Shown: one piece after another, positions 52,079-61,639 of the stretch | Layout of the letters: every line of letters begins with the position of its first letter | How positions within the stretch are numbered: the first letter of the stretch is position 1 | From: CAYWNA01 sp964459305 | Lineage (GTDB): Bacteria > Planctomycetota > Planctomycetia > Pirellulales > Pirellulaceae | DNA: 64,000 nt | Direction: 5' to 3' | NCBI GenBank assembly: GCA_964459305.1 | Contig: CAYWNA010000002.1 | Coordinates: 62,001 to 126,000, forward strand | Position numbers and translations under genes: made by a program | The notes under the pieces: model-generated | Databases searched by the model: none | The model's input: only the letters and a program-made list of their open reading frames with translations | Told to the model about the DNA's origin: nothing

Positions 52079-54898
52079 ATGGAACATGCCTTGGGCTGTA
52101 AACTGCGCGTGCGGCACGAGGTACTCCGCCGGAGTACGTCTGCTCGATGCGCAAACGACCGGTATCGACAAGTACGCCGCGTTGGCGGTTCCTGTACGTC
52201 CGTGGTGCTCTGCGTTCTGTGCCTCCTGCTGGTTTGGGGCGTCAGGACGGCCAACGGCGATTTTCACGAGTCGTTCGAATCCGCCGAGCCGACGTGGCGA
52301 TTAGCCGACACCGACTGCGGCGTCCGGGTCGTAGCGCACCAGCGATCCTTCGAGACGTCGCACTCGGGTCACGGCAGCGAACATGTAAGGCTCCACGCCG
52401 GCTGGGGCACCTACGCGCACCTGATCCACCAGATCCCTCGAGGCCGTGTCATCGTTGAATGGCAAGCAAGCGTGTGGCTGTGGTCAGACCGCCCTGGGGT
52501 GCAGTTCATGGCACGCGTCGTCCTGCCTCGCTCGGTAGACCGGCGAACCGGTGCACCCCATACGTTGTTGCTGCGCGGAGATGTCTACGCGAAGGTCGGG
52601 GAATGGCAGCAACTGTTCATCCATCAGCCCGACCGGCTGCTGGAACGTGAAGTACGCGTCCTGCGTTCGCGGGACGGCTCGGACGTGGACCCGCGCGAAG
52701 CGTACATTGATCTCGTCTTCCTGAACGCATACGGCGGCGCGGGCGTTACGAGCCTGTGGATCGACGATTTGGCAGTCTCCGGCGACGTCCCGGCGACGCG
52801 GTTTGCTACGCACGGGAACACGCAGTCCGATGTATCGGACCACGCCGCCGGCAGCCGTGTCCAACGGGGAGGACCGACGCCGAGTCGCGTGCAGGTGAAC
52901 GGCGCGGTGCTGCTGGTCGACGGAAGGCCGATGCTTCCAAGAGCAATCGAGCACAACGGGGAAACCTTCGAGTGGCTCAAGTCGTTGGGTTTCAACACAA
53001 TCAAGCTAGCCGCCGAGCCTTCGGGCATCGAGTTGCGCGAGGCGGAGCGGTTAGGGCTTTGGCTTGTCGCTCCGCCGCCGAATGACGGTTTCATCAGTCC
53101 CTCCCACGACCGAGTTCTCGCATGGGACATGGGGAGTCAACTGACCGAAGACCGTCTGGACCTGACCCGACAGCGGATTGGCCAGTTGCGGCGATCGGAT
53201 ATTCGCGCGGATCGTCCCTTGATTGCGGAAGTCTCGGACCGGGTATGGAGCTACAGCCGTTTGACCGACCTTCTGCTGCTGCGGCGATCGCCACTGGGCA
53301 GTGGCTTGTCGCTGGGGGGCTACGGTCGTTGGATCGAGCAGCGACCCTCGTTGGCCCGACCGGGCACGCCGGTATGGGCGACCATTCAGACGGAACCCGC
53401 GATCCAGGTTGTCGATCAGTGGGAGGCGATGGGCTTGGGACCACCTTCGTCGATAGCCGTCGAACCCGAACAGCTCCAGTCGTTGTGCTATCAGGCGCTG
53501 GCGTCGGGCGCGCGGGGATTGCTGTTTACATCGCGATCATCGTTGGACCTTCAGAACGCCGACACGGAATCTCGAGCACGCGCCCTCAAACACCTCAATC
53601 TGCAGCTTGACGTTATCGAACCGTGGATCGCTGCGGGCACTCGTTCCGAAGACGTGGAATCCCGCCGCAACGACGTGCGAATTGCCGTGCTTCAAACCGA
53701 ACGCGCCCAACTACTAATCATCCTTAGGCAGCCTCGCGGCCAGCAGTTCACTGCGGCCCCGGTCAGCCAGACTCCGTTGTCCTTCATCGTTCCAAATACA
53801 GCCAGTTCACCCCAGGTTTGCGAATTGACGCCCGCCGGTCTTCGGCCTCTAGCCGGGCGTTGCGTGGCCGGTGGTGTTCGCGTAACCCTGGAAAATGCGG
53901 GGCGTGTCTCCCTGCTGGCGGTCACTCAGGACGACTACGCCATCAATCATTTGACGCATTCTCTGGCTGAGCGCAAGGTCGAGCTTTCCACGTTGCAGTA
54001 CGAGATCGCCGCCGCGCAGTTGAAATTGGTCGAATCGCTACACTCTCAATTGGGCGGCCAATCGCAGCAGCCGACAGCAGCCGATGAGTGGCTGAGCCAT
54101 GCCCGGTCGAACTTGCGGCACTCCGAACTGTTATTAGGCGCCAGCGACCATGCTGCAGCTCAAATGTTCTCCGAAAGGGCCTTGAATGGAGTGGCCCAGG
54201 TCCGCCGGATTCATTGGGATCGAGCCATCAGCGGCTTTCCATCACCGGTCGCCAGCCCGTATTGCGTCAATTTCGCTTCTCTGCCCTTTCACTGGGAAAT
54301 GGCTCAGCGGTTGCAGGCCGCGCCTACATGGAGCGCGAATGCGCTGCCAGCCGGCGATTTCGAGAGTCTCGAACACATCCGCGCCGCGGGCTGGCAGAAT
54401 ATCTCCCGCGGGAGTCCGAAGCTGCGAGTAGCGGTGGAACTGTCACCGGAATCGCCCGCCGGGGGCCGCAACTCGCTGAGCCTGACGGCTTGGCCCACCG
54501 ACGGGAATGAGCCTCCGACGGCGGTCGAATCGCCGCCCATCGAGATCATCTCGGCTCCCGTTCAGGTGCGACGTGGGCAATTGGTACGGATTCACGGATG
54601 GGTACGTGTGCCGCAGCCGATCGAAGGCAGCCAAGACGGTTTGATGGTGTATGATTCGCTCGGCGGTGCGGCGTTGGCCGAACGGATTCCGGTGACCGAC
54701 GGCTGGCGCGAAATCGTGCTTTATCGAGCGGCCCCGTACGACGGAAACGTCAGTGTGACTCTCGCACTGACCGGTATCGGCGAGGCCTCTGTGGACGACC
54801 TCGCCATCACGCTGCACGAATCGATCGCGCATCGTTCATCCGGGCAGGTCCCAGGTGAAGCTCGCCGGCTCCCACCAGTCGACCGCTCGTACCAGTAG
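52079..54898 (+). CDS. Large exported protein of unknown function, 939 aa
   Basis: ATG 52079 gives an N-terminal membrane or signal segment (TSVVLCVLCLLLVWGVRTAN, residues about 42-61) after a basic stretch. Residues about 65-230 resemble a carbohydrate-binding jelly-roll (FHESFESAEPTWRLADTDCG, VTSLWIDDLAVSGDVP). The central part looks like a TIM-barrel glycoside-hydrolase fold (RPMLPRAIEHNGETFEWLKS and GFNTIKLAAEPSGIELREAE), and a second jelly-roll lies near the C-terminus (GDFESLEHIRAAGWQNIS). No catalytic residues can be assigned. It may bind or cleave polysaccharide outside the cytoplasm. Confidence 0.75.
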   Translation: MEHALGCKLRVRHEVLRRSTSARCANDRYRQVRRVGGSCTSVVLCVLCLLLVWGVRTANGDFHESFESAEPTWRLADTDCGVRVVAHQRSFETSHSGHGSEHVRLHAGWGTYAHLIHQIPRGRVIVEWQASVWLWSDRPGVQFMARVVLPRSVDRRTGAPHTLLLRGDVYAKVGEWQQLFIHQPDRLLEREVRVLRSRDGSDVDPREAYIDLVFLNAYGGAGVTSLWIDDLAVSGDVPATRFATHGNTQSDVSDHAAGSRVQRGGPTPSRVQVNGAVLLVDGRPMLPRAIEHNGETFEWLKSLGFNTIKLAAEPSGIELREAERLGLWLVAPPPNDGFISPSHDRVLAWDMGSQLTEDRLDLTRQRIGQLRRSDIRADRPLIAEVSDRVWSYSRLTDLLLLRRSPLGSGLSLGGYGRWIEQRPSLARPGTPVWATIQTEPAIQVVDQWEAMGLGPPSSIAVEPEQLQSLCYQALASGARGLLFTSRSSLDLQNADTESRARALKHLNLQLDVIEPWIAAGTRSEDVESRRNDVRIAVLQTERAQLLIILRQPRGQQFTAAPVSQTPLSFIVPNTASSPQVCELTPAGLRPLAGRCVAGGVRVTLENAGRVSLLAVTQDDYAINHLTHSLAERKVELSTLQYEIAAAQLKLVESLHSQLGGQSQQPTAADEWLSHARSNLRHSELLLGASDHAAAQMFSERALNGVAQVRRIHWDRAISGFPSPVASPYCVNFASLPFHWEMAQRLQAAPTWSANALPAGDFESLEHIRAAGWQNISRGSPKLRVAVELSPESPAGGRNSLSLTAWPTDGNEPPTAVESPPIEIISAPVQVRRGQLVRIHGWVRVPQPIEGSQDGLMVYDSLGGAALAERIPVTDGWREIVLYRAAPYDGNVSVTLALTGIGEASVDDLAITLHESIAHRSSGQVPGEARRLPPVDRSYQ

Positions 54899-55066
54899 TG
54901 GACGCAAGAGGAGGTCCGTGCCTGGACCCACAAGGACTCAGCCGCTAACGGCATGTTCCAACGGAATTCCTGCGAATTCAACTGCAAGTTCTGTCATTTC
55001 CCGCAACATGTTATACTGAAAAGCAGTTGCGGTGGAGCACTTTCCGGAATCGTGGGGAAGCTGAAG

Positions 55067-55660
55067 ATGGACGCTGGCGGATTCACTCTCGATTTGCCTG
55101 CTCTCGTTTCATTGGGCGGTGCAGTCGTAGCGGCTGTTGTCTTCCTTCTGATCGTCGTTGCCTTCCTTCGCGCTCGCGCCAAGAAGCCCGAGCCGCCGCC
55201 TGTTGATCTGCGGATCGACTTGGCTGATTTGCAGCTCGGAGGCCCGCCCGAAGAGGGTCCGCGGTTGGAAATCTACGGCACGCCGGTTCGCCTGGCCGCA
55301 CTGGTGTTGGCACCGGCGGGGCGCAACAATCAAATACCTGCCACGGACAAGTTGCCCGAAGCGATCGAAGATCTACTGCCCGGCTTGATGGGAGTCCTCA
55401 CCTCCCACCGCCCCCTCATCCACCGATGGCCGTATCAACTGAGCACCCAGGGCTTCACGCATTCCTTCTTCAACAACGTACCTCTACCCGGCGAACGCGG
55501 CAAAGGTACTCCCTGGTGCTGCGTATCGGGCAGGTTCGAGAGCGGCGACCAACAACTGTTGGCCGGCCTCGTATGTACCGCCACCAAGCCCAATTCGCTC
55601 AGCCAAATCACGGTCGCGCACGTCGGTCAATGGATGGACGTTGTGAGAGTCAGATCCTAA
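55067..55660 (+). CDS. Single-pass membrane protein of unknown function, 197 aa
   Basis: One N-terminal helix (LVSLGGAVVAAVVFLLIVVA, residues about 13-32), followed by a basic flank (RARAKK) and a soluble domain of about 150 residues with VPLPGERGKGTPWCCVSGRF. The Arg/Lys flank after the helix suggests the soluble part is cytoplasmic. ATG 55067 is preceded by GGGGAAG. Family not recognised. Confidence 0.7.
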   Translation: MDAGGFTLDLPALVSLGGAVVAAVVFLLIVVAFLRARAKKPEPPPVDLRIDLADLQLGGPPEEGPRLEIYGTPVRLAALVLAPAGRNNQIPATDKLPEAIEDLLPGLMGVLTSHRPLIHRWPYQLSTQGFTHSFFNNVPLPGERGKGTPWCCVSGRFESGDQQLLAGLVCTATKPNSLSQITVAHVGQWMDVVRVRS

Positions 55661-55750
55661 CGTCGATGAGGTAGTCTGCGGTTGGCCAAGGAACCGTCAC
55701 CGATAGGTGTCAACTTTCGCATCACGGTTGCGAGATCTCGAAAACAAATA

Positions 55751-55808
55751 GTCGCCGTGTTCTCCGAACTCGGCGCCATCACTCACCGACCTCGGAGAGG
55801 ACGGCGAC
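55751..55808. repeat. Palindromic repeat between convergent genes
   Basis: GTCGCCGTGTTCTCCGA (55751-55767) pairs with TCGGAGAGGACGGCGAC (55792-55808) with two mismatches. It can terminate transcription from both sides. Confidence 0.6.
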
Positions 55809-55870
55809 AAAAAGACAGCTATTCCTCGGCCGCTCCTAACCCTGCGCGGAGGTCTTCCGGACCGCGAACG

Positions 55871-57076
55871 CTATCGCCCACTCTCGATCCGGCGGATTGC
55901 CAGGTCGGCCAGTTTGCGCACTTCTTCGTCTTCATCCTGGAGTCGTTTCTTCAATTCGTCAACGGATGACGATGCGGCGGGGCCAAGCTGACTCAAAGCG
56001 AATACGGCAAACCGTCGTGTGGCGGCATCGGTGGCCCGGAGTTTCTTTGTCAAATCTGGAACTGATGGGGCGCCGATCTCAACCAGCGCGTCCGCCGCTT
56101 TGCGACGTACGCTTTCGTCTCTGTCCTCCAATGCGTTGGCGAGATCAGCCGTGGCGTCGGTTGCTTGCGGACCCAGTTTACCCAATCGCACAGCGGCCAG
56201 ACCGCGAACGCTTGCCTCCGCGTCACGGGCGAGCACTTGCTGAAATGCGGTCACGGCATCCTTCGGCGCGGCAACTCGCGAGACGGCCATCAGGCATGCG
56301 GAACGGACCGACCGTTCGGGATCCTCGCTCATCGAACGCACCAGCGCCGGCAGCACTTGGCTCGCGTCCGCTTCCAGGCTCCCCAACAGCCGTGCCACAG
56401 CGGCTCGATTCGCCGCTTGCTCACTCTGGTCAGCCACCATCACGGCCAATTGCGGCGCGGCGCCGGCCAGAGTCTCTTCGGGAAACCGTTTCACTACTGA
56501 AAGCGCAATGTGACGAACCGGCCCGTCTTCATCGGACAAGGCGGCGATGAAGGGTTTCGCAATTGCCGGATCCGACGGATCCACCCGATCCATCAAGAAG
56601 AACGCCGCGCAACGGCGGGCCTCCGGCGAACCGGTACCCAATACCTTCATAAAGTCAACGCTCCCGCCCGCAGCCAACTCGTCCAACGCTTCCGCCGCAG
56701 CTTGCCGACCAGCAGCAGCATCGCCACGACCGGCCAAGGCAGCGGCCCACTCCTGCCATTGTTCGTCGCTCGGGCCATCAGGTCCTGCCGATTTGGGCGG
56801 CTCGGCAGTGGAAGTTGGTTCACGTACGGTTATCTCATCCGATTCGACTGTCTCAGGGGCACGGCTTGCCTCGCTGTCAGTGCGTTGTTCCGTCGCGGTC
56901 GCGTCAGCATCCGCCATCGGGCGATCGGCATCGTCCGCATCATTCTCCTTCTCAGAGACCGTGGGCTGGGCAGTTTCTGCCGTTGGTCGGTCCTCTGACG
57001 CTGTCTGTTGGGAGCCATCGCAGCCGACAATCACCAACAGAGAAAGAACCACAAGAAAGCGAAGTGCAATATCCAT
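55871..57076 (-). CDS. HEAT-repeat lipoprotein, 401 aa
   Basis: The lipobox VLSLLVIVGC (Cys at about residue 19) predicts a lipid-anchored exported protein. A disordered Glu/Thr/Asp-rich linker follows (about 20-115), then roughly seven HEAT/PBS-type repeats (DGPVRHIALSVVKRFPEETL, RSVRSACLMAVSRVAAPKDA, ESVRRKAADALVEIGAPSVP, and others) forming an alpha solenoid for protein binding. ATG 57076 follows GGCGGAAGAT. It ends a run of minus-strand genes after ubiA, 23 bases downstream, so it may be co-transcribed with the quinone genes. Confidence 0.85.
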   Translation of the reverse strand: MDIALRFLVVLSLLVIVGCDGSQQTASEDRPTAETAQPTVSEKENDADDADRPMADADATATEQRTDSEASRAPETVESDEITVREPTSTAEPPKSAGPDGPSDEQWQEWAAALAGRGDAAAGRQAAAEALDELAAGGSVDFMKVLGTGSPEARRCAAFFLMDRVDPSDPAIAKPFIAALSDEDGPVRHIALSVVKRFPEETLAGAAPQLAVMVADQSEQAANRAAVARLLGSLEADASQVLPALVRSMSEDPERSVRSACLMAVSRVAAPKDAVTAFQQVLARDAEASVRGLAAVRLGKLGPQATDATADLANALEDRDESVRRKAADALVEIGAPSVPDLTKKLRATDAATRRFAVFALSQLGPAASSSVDELKKRLQDEDEEVRKLADLAIRRIESGR

Positions 57077-57099
57077 ATCTTCCGCCCTTTTCGTTGACG

Positions 57100-58011
57100 T
57101 CACGTGAGTAGATCCACTGTGCCCACGACAAACAGACCGATGCTCACAATCGAATTCACATGAAAAAACGCGATGTTCACTCGCGTCAGGTCTTCGGGCC
57201 TGACAATCGCGTGTTCGTACAATAGCAGGAGGGCCACAGCCGAGACGCCACACCAGTAGATCCACCCAAACTGCAGTTGAGGGGCCAGGAGCGGCAAAGC
57301 GACCAGCGCGGCGATCATTCCCGCGTGACAGATTGCCGCCAAGCGCAATGCGCCGGGCACACCCAGTTTTGCCGGCACGCTGTGGAGCTTCGCCTTCACG
57401 TCGAAATCGAAATCCTGACATGCATAAATCATGTCGAAACCCGCCACCCACAACAACACCGCCGCGCCCAAAATCAACGCCGGGACCATGTCCATGGGAT
57501 ACGCCAACAACACCTCACCGCGCAATGCGACCCAGACGCCGGTGGGCGCGAACATCAGCGACATACCAAGCCAGAAATGGGATAGCGTCGTGTAACGTTT
57601 TGCGTAGCTATATGACAATAGGAAAAGCAGCACGGGGACCGAGCAGCAGACCGGCAGAAAGTTCGGCAGGAACAACAACGACCCCGCAACAAAACCAACC
57701 GACGAGGCGAACGTGAACAGCGCAACGCTGCGCACCGAGAGCGAGCCAACGGGAAGATGCCGATTCTGCGTGCGCGGGTTCCGGGCGTCGATTTCTCGGT
57801 CGGCGATCCGATTGAAAGCCATGGCCGTGCTGCGGGCGCAGACCATACACACAAGAATGCCTGCCAAGTGAAGCCAGCGAAAACCGACCGGCTCGTCGCC
57901 CGGAGCCGGCACGACCCAAGCCATCGCCGCGGCCAACAGCGCGAACGGCAACGCGAACAGCGTGTGGCTGAAGCGGATCATGTCCAGTAGATGTTTCAAT
58001 GTCGCGAACAT
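57100..58011 (-). CDS. ubiA: UbiA-family prenyltransferase, 303 aa
   Basis: Membrane prenyltransferase with two aspartate-rich motifs: FNRIADREIDARNPRTQNRH and YACQDFDFDVKAKLHSVPAK, which bind the polyprenyl diphosphate through magnesium. About eight membrane helices are visible. Next to ubiX and ubiE it probably prenylates the aromatic precursor of menaquinone (as MqnP in the futalosine route) or ubiquinone; the neighbours do not decide. ATG 58011 lies two bases after the ubiX stop. Confidence 0.88.
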   Translation of the reverse strand: MFATLKHLLDMIRFSHTLFALPFALLAAAMAWVVPAPGDEPVGFRWLHLAGILVCMVCARSTAMAFNRIADREIDARNPRTQNRHLPVGSLSVRSVALFTFASSVGFVAGSLLFLPNFLPVCCSVPVLLFLLSYSYAKRYTTLSHFWLGMSLMFAPTGVWVALRGEVLLAYPMDMVPALILGAAVLLWVAGFDMIYACQDFDFDVKAKLHSVPAKLGVPGALRLAAICHAGMIAALVALPLLAPQLQFGWIYWCGVSAVALLLLYEHAIVRPEDLTRVNIAFFHVNSIVSIGLFVVGTVDLLT

Positions 58012-58013
58012 CG

Positions 58014-58736
58014 CTATTTGATCTGTCCCCATCGCCGCATCAGTGTATGTTCGATATCCAGTTGGTCCAAAACGCGGGCCACGACGAAATCGATCAGGTC
58101 CGTGATGGACTGCACGCCATGATACCACCCGGGCATGGCCGGCAGCACGGTGGCACCAGCTTCGCTGACCCGCCTCATGTTGTCCAGTTGAATCGAGGAA
58201 AGCGGCGTTTCGCGCGGCACGAGAACCAGTCTGCGTCGTTCCTTCAAGTGTACGTCGGCAGCACGCTGCACCAAGTTGTTACTGCCACCGTGTGCCACGG
58301 CGCTGAGGGTACTTCCAGAACACGGGCAGATCACCATCCCGCCGGTCAAGAAGGAGCCGCTGGCAATCGGTGCCATGAAATCCGAATAATGGTGGTAGCA
58401 CACCCGACCGACCGCGCCGTAGCGAGCCTGCATGGCATCCCCTCCGGCAGGCCGCTCCGTCAACACCTCGTCAAGCCCGGTTAGAATTCCGGCGACGGCT
58501 CGACGCATGTCCGTGACGTGTTCGTCGCCACCGATGGATTTACCGCGAGTCAGGTCACGGCAGTCGAAGTGCTCCAGGTCAATCGAAATCCCCAGTTCCT
58601 GTTCAAGTACCTTTCCGCCGGATGGGCTGATTGTCAGGTGCGTACTGCACCCGCTCTTCAAGAGAGTTTCCAGCAGCCGAACGGCGTATATCACGCCACT
58701 TGCGCCTGTGACGGCGAGGATCAGAGGATGCTTCAT
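58014..58736 (-). CDS. ubiX: UbiX-family flavin prenyltransferase, 240 aa
   Basis: LILAVTGASGVIYAVRLLET (FMN-binding), ICPCSGSTLSAVAHGGSNNL and VLVPRETPLSSIQLDNMRR are UbiX signatures. The enzyme makes prenylated FMN for a UbiD-type decarboxylase (here perhaps in menaquinone synthesis). The usual length is about 190-205; an insertion of about 35 residues around GDEHVTDMRRAVAGILTGLD is unusual. Start overlaps the ubiE stop by four bases. Confidence 0.9.
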   Translation of the reverse strand: MKHPLILAVTGASGVIYAVRLLETLLKSGCSTHLTISPSGGKVLEQELGISIDLEHFDCRDLTRGKSIGGDEHVTDMRRAVAGILTGLDEVLTERPAGGDAMQARYGAVGRVCYHHYSDFMAPIASGSFLTGGMVICPCSGSTLSAVAHGGSNNLVQRAADVHLKERRRLVLVPRETPLSSIQLDNMRRVSEAGATVLPAMPGWYHGVQSITDLIDFVVARVLDQLDIEHTLMRRWGQIK

Positions 58737-59443
58737 TTTTTTCCCACGTACAACGTCGCCACGCCAAGAGTCAGAGGATAGACCTTGACCTCGGCCAGCC
58801 CCGCCAGTCGCATTCGTTCGGCCAATTCGCGGCCCGAGGGGAACTCGCCGACACTGGCCGGCAGATAATGATAGGCGTTTTCCCGGTTGCGCGTTAGGCG
58901 CTGTCCTATCCACGGCACCAATCGACGGAAATACCAACCGTAAACGGCCCGCGCGGGCTGCCACCTTGGCATCGAGAACTCCAATACGGCCACCCGTCCG
59001 CCGGGCGCGCACACCCGTACCATTTCCCGTAGCCCTCGATCCGTATCCGCCACATTCCTCAGCCCAAACGCCACCGAGACGACTTGGAAATGGTCGTCCT
59101 CAAACGGTAGCTTTTGCGTGTCGGCCTCCACAAACGTGATCGGCCCGTCGATCCCGGCTCGACGCTTCTTCCGCTCGCCGATTTCGAGCATCTCGGAGCA
59201 GAAATCGGCAGCCACAATCGGCACCCGACCACGCGTACGGCGGTAGAAGGCAAGTGCCAAGTCGCCCGTGCCTGTACACACGTCCAGAATCGGCTGCTCA
59301 GTCTGTGCCTCAACAATTCGTGTGGTCCGCCAACGCCAGTAGCGGTCGATATTCATCGACAACAGATGATTCATCAAGTCGTACTTCGGAGCGATCGCCC
59401 CAAACATACTCTGGATGCGATGGCCGGATTTGTCGACGGGCAT
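58733..59443 (-). CDS. ubiE: UbiE/MenG methyltransferase, 236 aa
   Basis: MFGAIAPKYDLMNHLLSMNI and the SAM-binding ILDVCTGTGDLALAFYRRTR with VSVAFGLRNVADTDRGLREM are the demethylmenaquinone/2-methoxy-6-polyprenyl-benzoquinol methyltransferase signature. It performs the final C-methylation of the quinone. ATG 59443 is preceded by AAGG; a TTG at 59500 would add 19 residues. First gene of the ubiE-ubiX-ubiA group. Confidence 0.92.
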   Translation of the reverse strand: MPVDKSGHRIQSMFGAIAPKYDLMNHLLSMNIDRYWRWRTTRIVEAQTEQPILDVCTGTGDLALAFYRRTRGRVPIVAADFCSEMLEIGERKKRRAGIDGPITFVEADTQKLPFEDDHFQVVSVAFGLRNVADTDRGLREMVRVCAPGGRVAVLEFSMPRWQPARAVYGWYFRRLVPWIGQRLTRNRENAYHYLPASVGEFPSGRELAERMRLAGLAEVKVYPLTLGVATLYVGKK

Positions 59444-59733
59444 GTGCACGGCCTTGTGGGGCAGCGGTACGAAATACTCGAATCGCCTATATGCGAGCAA
59501 CCAGCAGTATAGTTCTCATGAGCCACGGCGAAAACGCAACCATATTCGCCTGGCGCCTCTTGCACGGCAGCGTTCCGTCAATCAAGCTAGAAACCGTCAA
59601 ACTCCCTGCATTTTAACTAGTTAATCTATTTGGCCGTGCTGCACAGATTGTCTCTTTGGCCGGAGAGGTTCAGGTTCCGGATCCTTTGGGGGACACAGTC
59701 TGCGCGCTGATGGGCTTGTTGTAGAGACATCTC

Positions 59734-60936
59734 ATGAAACGTCTGCTGCCCGCTGTACTTATTGTAGCCGCCATCACATACATGTTGTTCCCTGCACTGG
59801 GTGAATTGATGGATCGTGGCGACGGAGCCCCCTCGTTGGACAGATCCACGAGCAGGGATGCTTGTGGCTACGTGTCGTATCTAGCGCCACATGCGATCGG
59901 AAGTTTGGGTAGCCTGGGCAGTGCGCCGTCAAATCCCAGGAAGTTCGCCATAACCGACATCACCAAAGTCGACGAGGATTTCGCCTACCAAGGCGAGTAT
60001 GTTGGTGCTGTTCGCAGTTCCAGCTGCCGTTGCGTGTGTGTCGGCTTACAGGTCATCGCTCGCGGCGATGGCCGGTTCGAGGCCGTCCTGTACGAAGGCG
60101 GGCTGCCCGGCGCCGGATGGGATTTGGAATCGAAGACCGCACTTTCGGGAGCAACGCGTGACGGTGTGCTGAGTCTCGAATCCGAAAGTCGAAGTGTTAC
60201 GACGGATGGACAGTCGGCGACCGTTTACGACAGTAGGGGTTGTGAACTGGGGTGCCTGAAGAGGATCAATCGAGTCAGCCCCACGATGGGCGCCTGTCCG
60301 CCACGCGGCGCGATAGTGCTCTTTGACGGCACGTCGACCGAGAATTTCGAGAACGCTCGCGTTACAGAAGACGGTTTGCTGGAGGTCGGCGTCACGACGA
60401 AGATGCCGGTGGCAGACTTTCGTTTGCACCTGGAGTTCCGTACGCCCTACATGCCGTATGCCACCGGACAAAGTCGCGGTAACAGCGGCGTATATATCCA
60501 ACGACGATACGAAGTACAGATACTCGATTCGTTCGGTCTTGAAGGAGTCCATAACGAATGCGGCGGGCTCTACAAGCAGCACCGGCCGGACGTCAATATG
60601 TGTCTGCCGCCACTTTTGTGGCAGACCTACGACATCTGGTTCACAGCGGCCCGGTGGGACAAGGAGGGGAACAAGATCGCGAATACCCGGTTAACCGTCT
60701 TGCACAATGGAGTCCCGATCCATGACGATCGGGATGTCACCAACAAGACCGGTGCCGGAAGGCCCGAGGGCCCCGAACCACTGCCGATCTTGCTTCAGAA
60801 TCACGGTAACCCCGTGAATTTCCGCAATATCTGGATCGTCATGGACGACGGGAAAGCATGTCAGAGCAAGTGCCGTAAGGTCTGCCTCCCAAGGCTCAAT
60901 CGTCTGATCCATCGCTTTGGCTGCGGACGACGGTAA
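59734..60936 (+). CDS. Exported DUF1080 (3-keto-disaccharide hydrolase-like) protein, 400 aa
   Basis: Signal peptide LLPAVLIVAAITYMLFPALG, then about 170 residues of beta-rich sequence, then the DUF1080 jelly-roll: VADFRLHLEFRTPYMPYATG, QSRGNSGVYIQRRYEVQILD and a later WFTAARWDKEGNKIANTRLT. The family hydrolyses 3-keto sugars or binds glycans outside the cytoplasm. The Cys-rich C-terminus (CQSKCRKVCLPRLN) is unusual. ATG 59734. Confidence 0.88.
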   Translation: MKRLLPAVLIVAAITYMLFPALGELMDRGDGAPSLDRSTSRDACGYVSYLAPHAIGSLGSLGSAPSNPRKFAITDITKVDEDFAYQGEYVGAVRSSSCRCVCVGLQVIARGDGRFEAVLYEGGLPGAGWDLESKTALSGATRDGVLSLESESRSVTTDGQSATVYDSRGCELGCLKRINRVSPTMGACPPRGAIVLFDGTSTENFENARVTEDGLLEVGVTTKMPVADFRLHLEFRTPYMPYATGQSRGNSGVYIQRRYEVQILDSFGLEGVHNECGGLYKQHRPDVNMCLPPLLWQTYDIWFTAARWDKEGNKIANTRLTVLHNGVPIHDDRDVTNKTGAGRPEGPEPLPILLQNHGNPVNFRNIWIVMDDGKACQSKCRKVCLPRLNRLIHRFGCGRR

Positions 60937-61627
60937 TTTCCATCGCGTCGCGATTTGCCCAGGAAAGGTCGAGATCAAACCATTCCGTGTGGCTGCGGTA
61001 CTTGGACCGGACGTGGCCCAGAAAGTCCTTCATACCGGACGCGCCAATACCGACGTTATCCGCCACCACGACCGCTCCGTCGGAGAGCCTCTCCTCCAAG
61101 CCGATAAGGCACGGATGGTAGTTCGAGTAACCGCAATCGATGAACACGAAGTCAATGGGGCCGTCCACCTGCTTCACCACCTCGCGAGCGTTGCCGGTCT
61201 TGACCTCGACATAGTCGGCAAGCCCCGCGGCGGCGAAATTCTCCTTTGCCTCGCGGGCGCGTTTCGCGTCAATTTCGATGGTCACCAGTTCGCCGGCCCC
61301 GATCGCCTGCAATTGACTGGCAATCCACAGCCCGGAATAGCCGATCGCCGTCCCGCACTCGACGACGCGACGCGGTTTTCTCTCGCGGACCAATTCAGCC
61401 AGCCGTTTGGCTTTCTCCGGTCCGATCATGTAAACCGCGCGCTCGCGGCACTCATGTTCGACGCGATCGATCACAGCCTGGATCTTCTTACTCGGCCTCG
61501 CAGACGGTGTTCGCTCCCCGGCAGCAGCCTGGGGTTTCGTTTGCAGTCTACAGAACGTCATCTCTCCTAGAAGCACCGCGGCGACGAGGAAAGCCAAACC
61601 AATTCGAAGGTAGTGTTTTGCAGGCAT
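60896..61627 (-). CDS. O-methyltransferase with N-terminal membrane anchor, 243 aa
   Basis: An N-terminal hydrophobic segment (RIGLAFLVAAVLLGEM) precedes a class I methyltransferase of the COMT/caffeoyl-CoA type: RRVVECGTAIGYSGLWIASQ, ELVTIEIDAKRAREAKENFA and DFVFIDCGYSNYHPCL, followed by VVVADNVG. Substrate unknown. It overlaps the 3' end of the convergent DUF1080 gene by 41 bases and lies 12 bases downstream of the PP2C gene. Confidence 0.88.
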   Translation of the reverse strand: MPAKHYLRIGLAFLVAAVLLGEMTFCRLQTKPQAAAGERTPSARPSKKIQAVIDRVEHECRERAVYMIGPEKAKRLAELVRERKPRRVVECGTAIGYSGLWIASQLQAIGAGELVTIEIDAKRAREAKENFAAAGLADYVEVKTGNAREVVKQVDGPIDFVFIDCGYSNYHPCLIGLEERLSDGAVVVADNVGIGASGMKDFLGHVRSKYRSHTEWFDLDLSWANRDAMEITVVRSQSDGSDD

Positions 61628-61639
61628 TGGTCCACCACA

